Positions 1-5,461 of a stretch of 5,843 nucleotides of DNA are shown one piece after another (position 1 is the stretch's first letter; every line of letters starts with the position of its first letter). The stretch covers positions 1-5,843 of the forward strand of contig JALTMC010000283.1 in assembly GCA_027005175.1 (NCBI GenBank), read 5' to 3'. Source of the stretch: Myxococcales bacterium (GTDB lineage: Bacteria > Myxococcota_C > UBA6777). A program made the position numbers and the translations under genes. The notes below the pieces were generated by a model, which ran no database searches, was not told the origin of the DNA, and saw only the letters and a list, made by a program, of their open reading frames with translations.

Positions 1-849
1 GGTGAGTGCGGATAGGCTTGCGAGGATCGCATCGAACCAGAGACTGGGGCCGATATCCAGAGAGACAATAATTATTCGGGCGAAGGCGGCAAAGGTGGCG
101 GCTTTGACGCCGACCATGACAAAGGCTGTGACGGGAGTGGGGGCACCGTCGTAGACGTCGGGTGCCCCCATTTGAAAGGGGACAGCCGCAACTTTGAAGG
201 CAAATCCAGCGAGTAGAAAGATCGTACCTATCGCGAAGAATGTACCGAATTTGAGTTGTGTTGCGGCTTTTTGTCCAATCTCTGCATAGGCCACACTGCC
301 GGTGGCTCCATAGAGATAGGCCACTCCAAAGAGAAGGATGGCGGAGCCAAAAGCACCGGTGAAGAAGTATTTGAGAGCGGACTCTTGGGAGCGTTTTTGT
401 GGGATCAAGTAGCCAGCAAGAACGTAGGAGGTGAGGGAGGTTATTTCAAGGCCAAGGTACATGACTAACAGGTCCTGGGACGCGGCCATGACCATCATCC
501 CAACGACAGCAAACATGACCATGGCAAAGTATTCGCAGTGTAATTTTTCATGCATCTCGAAGTATCGGATCGAGAGCAGACTCACAAGTGCGCCAATCAG
601 TAGAAACAAGCTAAAGAAGAAGATCGTGTATTTGTCGTTGTATAGGAAGGAGAGGGTGCCAGAGGTAGGGAATCTGTGGCCTCCTGCAAAGTAGACGGCC
701 TCTCCAGACAGAAAGTAGCTAACAAAGGCGACAGTATAACTCCATCTTCGATGGATGTTGTATGCGCCAAATAGCAGCAGAATGGTTGCTGCCACCATGA
801 GTATCAGTTGTGGTGCGATGGCAGCAAAGGATATAAGAAAAATCTTCAT
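1..849 (-). CDS. nuoN: NADH-quinone oxidoreductase subunit N, 5' part (C-terminal end outside window)
   Basis: This is an antiporter-like membrane subunit of complex I, next to the NuoK/J/A/H module, and it carries one of the proton half-channels. I translated 283 codons from the ATG at 847-849; the frame is open to the window edge, so the remaining part of a roughly 480-residue family is missing. Family motifs seen: YLGLEITSL with the TM5 glutamate at residue 135, the FKVAAVPF segment with the TM7 lysine at 219, and the MVGVKAA segment with the TM8 lysine at 249. The usual PFHxWAPDVYxGAPTPV block is present as PFQMGAPDVYDGAPTPV (223-239), so the conserved His is Gln226 and the Trp is Gly228. 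The start sits 1 bp after the nuoM stop (TAG-A-ATG) with a GGAG motif 10 nt upstream, which suggests translational coupling. Identity is certain; activity is not tested. Confidence 0.95.
   Translation of the reverse strand, partial: MKIFLISFAAIAPQLILMVAATILLLFGAYNIHRRWSYTVAFVSYFLSGEAVYFAGGHRFPTSGTLSFLYNDKYTIFFFSLFLLIGALVSLLSIRYFEMHEKLHCEYFAMVMFAVVGMMVMAASQDLLVMYLGLEITSLTSYVLAGYLIPQKRSQESALKYFFTGAFGSAILLFGVAYLYGATGSVAYAEIGQKAATQLKFGTFFAIGTIFLLAGFAFKVAAVPFQMGAPDVYDGAPTPVTAFVMVGVKAATFAAFARIIIVSLDIGPSLWFDAILASLSALT
138..170. repeat. Perfect 10-bp inverted repeat (potential hairpin) inside nuoN
   Basis: The arms TGGGGGCACC (138-147) and GGTGCCCCCA (161-170) are exact reverse complements separated by a 13-nt loop that itself contains GTC/GAC complementarity. 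On the coding strand it spans the codons for the M-G-A-P and G-A-P-T parts of the conserved NuoN motif. It is inside a gene and has no T tract, so it is not a terminator by sequence. A structural effect on mRNA is possible but only inferred. Confidence 0.75.
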
Positions 850-850
850 T

Positions 851-2518
851 CTAGGGGAACTCCACTCTAGCGCTTCTGTGAGGTTTGCTTCTGTGAGGTT
901 TGCTTCTGTGAGGTTTGCTTCTGTGAGGTTTCTTCTGTGAGGTTTGCTTCTGTGAGGTTTGCTTCTGTGAGGTTTGAGGGGCAAGGTTGGGAACGATGCG
1001 AAGGGCAGCTGTAGGTTTGGGGGTTCGTTTGCTTTGGACATGTCGCAGCAAGGCATGAACAGAGGGTGTTGATTTGTTGAGGAAGGTGGAGGGAAAGACA
1101 CCGATCCAAATGACAAACATAGCAAACAGGAGAAGCAAGCCGACTTCTCTGGGGTTGAGGTCTGTGAGTTGGTGATTTTCGGCGCGTGTCAGGGGTCCAA
1201 AGGCCACACGCTGGAACATCCAGAGCATGTAAACTGCGCTGAGGACCATGCCTGAACCCGCGATGATGGTATAGACTTGGTTGCGGCCAAAGGTGCCTAC
1301 GAGGATCAGGAATTCTCCGACAAATCCGTTGAGGCCAGGGAGTCCGATGATGGATAGAGAGAACAGCAGTAAGAAGAAAGCAAACAGAGGCGCTGTGCGT
1401 GCGAGGCCACCGAAGTCTGCGATCAAGGAGGTTTTTCTTCGTTGGTAGAGCATGCCAAGCAGAAGCAGGAGTGCGCCTGTGCTGAGTCCATGGTTGAGCA
1501 TATGGAGAATGCCACCTTGTACGCCTTGGGGGTTCATACATAAGATGCCGAGCATGATCAACCCAAGGTGACTGATGGAGGAGTAAGCGATTCGTTTTTT
1601 GATGTCGGGCTGAACCATCGCGAGCAGAGCACCATAGACAATCCCAAATACCGCGAGAATCATAAGGGGCTGTGTTAATGGTTGGAGGGCGTCGGGAAAG
1701 AGTGGCATGGCAAAGCGGACAAAACCATACGCTCCCAGTTTGAGTAAGACGGCTGTGAGAATGACGGAGCCAGCGATGGGTGCTTCAGACTGTGCATCGG
1801 GAAGCCAGGTGTGGAATGGAAACAGCGGGACCTTGACCATAAAGGCCAATGCAAAGCAGAGGAACAGCCACAGTTGCGTGCTTGGGTTGATGCTTTCACC
1901 GTAGAGCTGTAGCACGTTGAGTGTTCCGAATTGCATGCCGATGTAGATCATCGCGATGAGCAGGAAGGTGCTGCCAAAGAGAGTGTAGAGCAGTATCTTC
2001 ATTGTCGCGTAGATGCGGCGTCTTTCACCCCAGATCCCAAGGATGAAGTACATGGGAATCATGATGGCTTCCCAGAAGATGAAGAAAAGGAACAGATCGA
2101 GTGCCATCAATGCACCGAGAGCTCCCGTTTGTAAGAACAAGAGCGAGAAGCAATATCCGCCGACTTTGTCTTGAATGTCATCCCAGGTTGCCAGGAGGAC
2201 GACAGGGCCAAGAAAGCTGGTTAATAAGACGAGGAGTAGGCTGAGTCCATCAACTCCCAGGTGGTAGTTGATGCTGAAATCCTGAAATTGGAGCCAAGCC
2301 TGCTTGACCTCAAAAGCCATCATCGTTTCACCGAGAGTGACAGACTTGATCGTGGGATAGCGAAACCAAAGTAGAAGGGAGAGTAGGAGGTCAACGATAA
2401 GGACCGCTACTGTCCAGCCTTTCTGAAAGGTTGCCGATCTCTTGTGCATAGAGAGGAGGAGGAGTCCTCCCACCAAGGGCAAAAAAGTGATGGATGTCAG
2501 CAACAGACCTTCAATCAT
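851..2518 (-). CDS. nuoM: NADH-quinone oxidoreductase subunit M (proton channel), with repeat-encoded C-terminal tail
   Basis: This is the middle antiporter-like proton channel subunit of the complex I membrane arm, about 14 transmembrane helices, 555 residues from the ATG at 2516-2518. The catalytic charges are present: TM5 Glu150 in FIFWEAIMIPMYF, TM7 Lys229 in MVKVPLFPFHTWLPDA, TM8 Lys260 in AVLLKLGAYGF, and TM12 Glu402 in GFVGEFLIL. The His usual in the WLPDAH block is Gln243. I chose this start because MIEGLLLTSITFLP begins like other NuoM proteins and has AAGG 7 nt upstream. An in-frame TTG at 2608 would add 30 polar, charged residues that do not look like NuoM. The last 40 or so residues (about 516-555) are encoded by 15-bp tandem repeats: three SQKQT-type units, then after a 1-bp loss in one unit, KPHRS-type units. 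This tail is basic and has no family counterpart that I recognise. Confidence 0.96.
   Translation of the reverse strand: MIEGLLLTSITFLPLVGGLLLLSMHKRSATFQKGWTVAVLIVDLLLSLLLWFRYPTIKSVTLGETMMAFEVKQAWLQFQDFSINYHLGVDGLSLLLVLLTSFLGPVVLLATWDDIQDKVGGYCFSLLFLQTGALGALMALDLFLFFIFWEAIMIPMYFILGIWGERRRIYATMKILLYTLFGSTFLLIAMIYIGMQFGTLNVLQLYGESINPSTQLWLFLCFALAFMVKVPLFPFHTWLPDAQSEAPIAGSVILTAVLLKLGAYGFVRFAMPLFPDALQPLTQPLMILAVFGIVYGALLAMVQPDIKKRIAYSSISHLGLIMLGILCMNPQGVQGGILHMLNHGLSTGALLLLLGMLYQRRKTSLIADFGGLARTAPLFAFFLLLFSLSIIGLPGLNGFVGEFLILVGTFGRNQVYTIIAGSGMVLSAVYMLWMFQRVAFGPLTRAENHQLTDLNPREVGLLLLFAMFVIWIGVFPSTFLNKSTPSVHALLRHVQSKRTPKPTAALRIVPNLAPQTSQKQTSQKQTSQKKPHRSKPHRSKPHRSKPHRSARVEFP
860..863 (-). promoter_or_regulatory. 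Possible Shine-Dalgarno of nuoN (GGAG)
   Basis: GGAG on the coding strand lies inside the last codons of nuoM, 10 nt before the nuoN ATG. The spacing is at the long end of the usual range, so coupling to nuoM termination, 1 bp upstream of the start, may matter as much. Confidence 0.5.
872..975. repeat. 15-bp tandem repeat, seven copies, one of 14 bp, at the 3' end of nuoM
   Basis: The plus-strand unit is GCTTCTGTGAGGTTT. Copies are at 872-886, 887-901, 902-916, 917-931, 932-945, 946-960 and 961-975. All are identical except the fifth (932-945), which lacks the leading G and is 14 bp. The array is translated as part of NuoM. Because the unit is five codons, changes in copy number preserve the frame, but the 14-bp copy shifts it: the first three copies read give Ser-Gln-Lys-Gln-Thr and the last four give Lys-Pro-His-Arg-Ser. 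Perfect identity points to recent expansion by slippage. Confidence 0.98.
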
Positions 2519-2611
2519 CGTAGAGCCTTTTTTATGCAAAGTGAGATGGGGTTTATCCCACCGGGAGTTTTTTGTCTTCTGTGTGTAGAGTATGACAAAA
2601 AGGTTCAAACA
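2519..2611 (-). other. nuoL-nuoM spacer (93 bp)
   Basis: This lies between the nuoL TAA and the nuoM ATG. It is open in the nuoM frame back to a TTG at 2606-2608, but the 30 residues encoded are charged and unlike NuoM, so I treat it as untranslated. It holds the AAGG ribosome-binding motif and two competing 4-bp stems too weak to call. No promoter or terminator is convincing. Confidence 0.6.
2526..2529 (-). promoter_or_regulatory. Probable Shine-Dalgarno of nuoM (AAGG)
   Basis: AAAAAAGG on the coding strand ends 7 nt before the ATG at 2516-2518. This modest motif supports the internal ATG over the upstream TTG as the nuoM start. Confidence 0.55.
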
Positions 2612-4663
2612 TTACTGTGATGTACCTGTGACCATGAACCAAACGAGCAGTGAGATTAAGCCTACCGCCATGGAGAAGAGGTAGACTTTGAGATATCCGG
2701 TTTGCCACCAACTGAGGGCGCGACTCCATTTTTGAGTGAGTCGGCTTGTTAGGTTGACAATGCCATCCACAACAAACTGGTCGAAGGGCCACAGTCCATC
2801 GCGAGAGAGCTGCAGGATGGGACGGATGATTGCGGCTTCGTAGAGCTTGTCGAGATAGAACGCATTGTATACCATCCGATAGGCTCTCCCCAAGACTCCA
2901 CCGGTATTGGGTTGCTGGAGTCTTGTTTCTCGTTCTATCGATTGTCGAGCCTGGGCTGTTCCCATGTAGAGGAGAAAGGCGACACCGATACCGATTAACA
3001 TCAGGAGTACAGTGATGCCCATTGCTGCGCCTTCCCCAAACAACAAGTGTGAGTGTTGGGAAGCTTGACCCACTAACTCTTTGGCGTGGGGGTGGTTGGC
3101 CAGACCTTTGGCAAACAATGGCATTAACCAGAAGTCAAACACGGAGTTCTTGTAGGTGAGGAAATAGGGGATGCCTACCAACCCTCCAATGGCCGAGAAC
3201 ACCGCAAGAATCAACATCGGAATGGTCATCACAGACTTTGTCTCTTGGGGCTTCCCTTCGGGGAAATGGACGAGAGCGTCAGGCGAGGTTCGAAGCTCTC
3301 CTAGGAAGACAAGACAAAACATTCGAGTCATATAAAATGCTGTCATTAGAACGGAGAGAGTGCCCATCACCCAGATCACAGGGTGTTGGGTTGCAAAGAC
3401 CTTCCAGAGCACTTTGTTTTGGCTGAAAAAACCCGAGAATCCGGGGAATCCAACCATGGCAAGGGTCCCCACAAGGAAGGCAAATCCGGTCACTTTCATA
3501 TAGCGAAAAAGACCACCCATTTTTCGGATATCTTGTTCGTGATTCATACTCAGGATCACAGAGCCCGCGCCGAGAAAAAGCAGTGCTTTAAAGAAAGCGT
3601 GTGTGGCGAGGTGAAAGACACCTGCACTGTAGGCACCGACACCGATACCAATCGAGACCAAACCCAACTGGCTGATTGTGGAGTAGGCCAGGATCTTTTT
3701 GATGTCGTTTTGAAAGAGTCCAATGCAGGCCGCAAAGAAGGCTGTCAATGCTCCGACTCCAGCAAGAAAGTGAGCTGTTGCGGGAGCTGCGCTATAGAGA
3801 AAGTGGAAGCGAACCACCACATAGACGCCACCGATAACCGTGGTTGAGGCATGGATTAGCGCGGATACTGGCGTGGGAGCGGCCACCGCATCGGGTAGCC
3901 ATATGTGCAACGGAATTTGTGCGCTCTTTGCCATTACACCGATGAATAGACAAAAGGCCGAAACTTCAACCGCAGAGAGACCAAAGATCAGAGTGTCTTG
4001 AAGAACTCTCATATCGTTACGGATGGTGGCAAACGACAGGGATTCTCCTGCTTGTAGATGTGGGTAAATCCCCCAAAAAAGGATGAATATACCGATGGAA
4101 AGGCCAAGGTCTCCGATGCGATTCACAAGAAAAGCCTTCATCCCTGCTTTGGTTCTTTCACGATCTTCAAACCAAAATCCAATCAACAGAAATGAACTGA
4201 GTCCAACACCTTGCCAGCCGATCAACATCGTAACAGGGCTATCTCCCAGTACCAAAAGTAACATGGCAAAGAGAGATAGGTTGAGGTAGCTGAAGTAACG
4301 TTGGGAACCTGGGTCTCCTCGCATGTAACCGATGGAGTAAATGTGTACCAGAGAGCTAATCCCAGTGATGATGAGAAGCATCATGGCAGAGAGAGGGTCG
4401 AGGAGAAGCGTCAAGTCTACCTGAAAGCTACCAACCTGGAGCCAAGTGTACAAAGGTGTCCGAAGTTGTGGAGTCCGACTCGGCAAACCCTGAAGCATAA
4501 AAAATGCCAGCACACTCGCCACAAATGTACCTATCGATATCAGGCTGGTTATCGTTCCTGTCGTCTCCCGTGGGAGCTTCTTGCCAAAGAGTAACAAAAT
4601 GCCATGAAAGGCCGATCCAAACATCGGCAACAAAAGAATCCAGAGCAGCAAATTTGTCTTCAT
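2612..4663 (-). CDS. nuoL: NADH-quinone oxidoreductase subunit L, with substituted channel residues
   Basis: This is the distal antiporter-like proton channel subunit of complex I, 683 residues, with the long C-terminal lateral helix that braces the membrane arm. The length is somewhat above E. coli NuoL (613). Family blocks are clear: IYSIGYM (108-114), NRIGD (181-185), AKSAQIPLHIWLPDA with the TM7 lysine at 246, PTPVSALIHAS (263-273), QNDIKKILAYSTISQLG (318-334), and HLATHAFFKALLFLGAGS with His351, His355 and Lys359. Two blocks are altered. The TM5 motif normally GWEGVGL reads GWQGVGL, so Glu is Gln151 (codon CAA at 4211-4213). The TM12 motif normally GFFSKDEIL reads GFFSQNKVL, so Lys-Asp-Glu is Gln415-Asn416-Lys417 (3413-3421). 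The ATG start has a good GAGGAG 9 nt upstream. The reading frame is intact, so this is not a pseudogene by simple criteria, though reduced proton pumping is possible. Confidence 0.97.
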   Translation of the reverse strand: MKTNLLLWILLLPMFGSAFHGILLLFGKKLPRETTGTITSLISIGTFVASVLAFFMLQGLPSRTPQLRTPLYTWLQVGSFQVDLTLLLDPLSAMMLLIITGISSLVHIYSIGYMRGDPGSQRYFSYLNLSLFAMLLLVLGDSPVTMLIGWQGVGLSSFLLIGFWFEDRERTKAGMKAFLVNRIGDLGLSIGIFILFWGIYPHLQAGESLSFATIRNDMRVLQDTLIFGLSAVEVSAFCLFIGVMAKSAQIPLHIWLPDAVAAPTPVSALIHASTTVIGGVYVVVRFHFLYSAAPATAHFLAGVGALTAFFAACIGLFQNDIKKILAYSTISQLGLVSIGIGVGAYSAGVFHLATHAFFKALLFLGAGSVILSMNHEQDIRKMGGLFRYMKVTGFAFLVGTLAMVGFPGFSGFFSQNKVLWKVFATQHPVIWVMGTLSVLMTAFYMTRMFCLVFLGELRTSPDALVHFPEGKPQETKSVMTIPMLILAVFSAIGGLVGIPYFLTYKNSVFDFWLMPLFAKGLANHPHAKELVGQASQHSHLLFGEGAAMGITVLLMLIGIGVAFLLYMGTAQARQSIERETRLQQPNTGGVLGRAYRMVYNAFYLDKLYEAAIIRPILQLSRDGLWPFDQFVVDGIVNLTSRLTQKWSRALSWWQTGYLKVYLFSMAVGLISLLVWFMVTGTSQ

Positions 4664-5127
4664 AAGGAACCGCTCCTCGTGGTCTCAAAGCAGGTCATAA
4701 AACAGGCGGCAAACAAAGTTACAAAGCAGTCGGCAAACAAGGTAACAAGTCGGGTACGTGGGGTCACAAACAAAGTTACAAAACAGGAGGCAAACAAGGT
4801 AACAAGTCGGGTACGTGGGGTCACAAACAAAGTTACAAAACAGGAGGCAAACAAGGTCACGAACAAGGTAACTGGGGTCATAAACAAAGTTACAAAGCAG
4901 GTGGCAAACAAGGTAACAAGTCGGGTAAGTGGGGTCACAAACAAAGTCATAAAGCAGGTGGCAAACAAGGTAACAAGTCGGGTAAGTGGGGTGTCTGGCT
5001 TTATTAAGTTGCGGTTGTGGTTGTGGTTATGAATGGTCAATGCCGGAAGAGTTGATAAGCCTCTTTCCAGGTTGTATCGTTGCTTTGTTAAGTTGTGGTT
5101 GTGAATGGTCAATGGTGTCGCAGTCAA
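4660..5127 (-). CDS. Possible 155-residue repeat protein filling the nuoK-nuoL gap (unproven)
   Basis: I do not recognise this frame and it may not be a gene. It starts at a TTG (5125-5127) overlapping the nuoK TGA as TTGA, and stops at a TGA (4660-4662) overlapping the nuoL ATG as ATGA, so it exactly bridges the two genes. The product would have two His-Asn segments (LTIHNHN and LTIHNHNHNRN), then about five hydrophobic 19-residue units such as TPRTRLVTLFASCFVTLFV, ending in SGSL. In favour: operon-like overlaps at both ends, and all internal repeats differ by multiples of three. Against: TTG start with no spaced Shine-Dalgarno, low-complexity product, no known nuo gene at this place, and a 57-bp unit free of stops keeps a frame open automatically (the opposite strand is open too). 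It could be repeat DNA that merely happens to be open. Confidence 0.25.
   Translation of the reverse strand: MTATPLTIHNHNLTKQRYNLERGLSTLPALTIHNHNHNRNLIKPDTPLTRLVTLFATCFMTLFVTPLTRLVTLFATCFVTLFMTPVTLFVTLFASCFVTLFVTPRTRLVTLFASCFVTLFVTPRTRLVTLFADCFVTLFAACFMTCFETTRSGSL
4673..4678 (-). promoter_or_regulatory. Shine-Dalgarno of nuoL (GAGGAG)
   Basis: GAGGAG on the coding strand lies 9 nt before the nuoL ATG at 4661-4663. It is the strongest ribosome-binding motif in the window and gives nuoL its own initiation signal despite the repeat-filled gap upstream. Confidence 0.8.
4687..4992. repeat. 57-bp tandem repeat array between nuoK and nuoL
   Basis: Copies are at 4732-4788, 4789-4845, 4846-4902 and 4903-4959, a partial one at 4960-4992, and a degenerate half-unit stretch at 4687-4731. 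The first two full copies are identical over all 57 bp; the fourth and the partial fifth match over 33 bp. The copy at 4846-4902 is the most diverged, with CACGAACAAGGTAACTGGGG in place of the central segment. Each unit looks like two related halves, one with AAACAAGGTAACAAG and one with AAACAAAGTTACAAA. The array shares no obvious sequence with the 15-bp array in nuoM. Confidence 0.95.
4998..5042. repeat. Direct repeat copy 1 (45 bp) downstream of nuoK
   Basis: This pairs with 5082-5114. Both begin GCTTT[A/G]TTAAGTTG[C/T]GGTTGTG and end TGAATGGTCAATG. This copy carries 12 extra bases made of GGTTGT-type hexamers. The 12-bp difference and the 84- and 72-bp offsets of the two ends are all multiples of three. 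Confidence 0.85.
5082..5114. repeat. Direct repeat copy 2 (33 bp) downstream of nuoK
   Basis: This is the shorter partner of 4998-5042, lying 9 bp beyond the nuoK stop codon. It ends in the same 13-bp TGAATGGTCAATG (5102-5114). The pair is separate in sequence from the 57-bp array, so the gap contains at least two repeat families. Confidence 0.85.
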
Positions 5128-5450
5128 CCTTTTAATTCTCCGAGCAACTTGATGTCTAGATTCCCTCGTGTTTGTCGATGAAGGGAAACGATCAGCGCGA
5201 TACCGACAGCGGCTTCAATAACGGCAACCACTGTGATGACTAGGATGAGGACATGTCCGGTTGTGGCTTTGTTGAAGTCAGCTGCATGATACCGTGAAAA
5301 GGCGACCAAGGCGAGTGTTACGCCGTTGAGCATCAGTTCGATAGACATGAGCAGAAAGAGTGCGCTACGACGAAACAGAACACCAACCAAGCCAATGGTG
5401 AATAGGCCGAGACTCAGCAGCAGATAAATGTCGAGCGATTGTAGATTCAT
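5124..5450 (-). CDS. nuoK: NADH-quinone oxidoreductase subunit K
   Basis: This is a small three-helix membrane subunit of complex I, homologous to mitochondrial ND4L and to MrpC, linking the quinone-side module to the antiporter-like subunits. It has 108 residues against about 100 in E. coli. The two membrane glutamates essential in the family are present: Glu38 in LMSIELMLNGV (TM2) and Glu79 in VVAVIEAAVGIAL (TM3). The stretch between TM2 and TM3 (about 52-66, SRYHAADFNKATTGH) is longer than in E. coli. The ATG start lies 9 bp after the nuoJ stop with AGGA 7 nt upstream. The expected next gene, nuoL, is displaced by the 460-bp gap. Confidence 0.97.
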   Translation of the reverse strand: MNLQSLDIYLLLSLGLFTIGLVGVLFRRSALFLLMSIELMLNGVTLALVAFSRYHAADFNKATTGHVLILVITVVAVIEAAVGIALIVSLHRQTRGNLDIKLLGELKG

Positions 5451-5457
5451 TCGCTTT

Positions 5458-5461
5458 TCCT
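5458..5461 (-). promoter_or_regulatory. Probable Shine-Dalgarno of nuoK (AGGA)
   Basis: AGGA on the coding strand overlaps the last base of the nuoJ stop region and lies 7 nt before the nuoK ATG. This is good spacing and supports the chosen start. Confidence 0.65.

Noticed and set aside
867-1541. Minus-strand open frame of 224 residues overlapping nuoM in another frame
   Set aside because: It is an out-of-frame shadow of nuoM. Its last residues do show where NuoM would end if the 14-bp repeat unit were 15 bp.
2551-2572. Small stem TCCC-ACC-GGGA followed by GTTTTTT on the plus strand, terminator-like
   Set aside because: The stem is only 4 bp, is on the strand without genes, and lies in the middle of the nuo operon.
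2519-2608. Extension of nuoM to a TTG start at 2608, adding 30 residues
   Set aside because: The added residues are charged and polar, unlike any NuoM N-terminus I know, whereas the ATG at 2518 begins a typical hydrophobic first helix and has AAGG at 7 nt.
3383-3847. Plus-strand open frame of 154 residues inside nuoL
   Set aside because: It is antisense to a strongly conserved nuoL coding region and shows no recognisable protein features.
4687-4992. CRISPR array
   Set aside because: The units are contiguous 57-bp tandem copies with no unique spacers between repeats.
4604-5032. Plus-strand open frame of 142 residues across the 57-bp array
   Set aside because: It starts inside nuoL on the opposite strand and is open only because the repeat unit lacks stops in that frame; there is no ribosome-binding or family evidence.
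5001-5123. Possible promoter for nuoL built on TTGACC motifs on the minus strand
   Set aside because: No -10 element lies at suitable spacing; the TTGACC occurs because it is part of the duplicated repeat.
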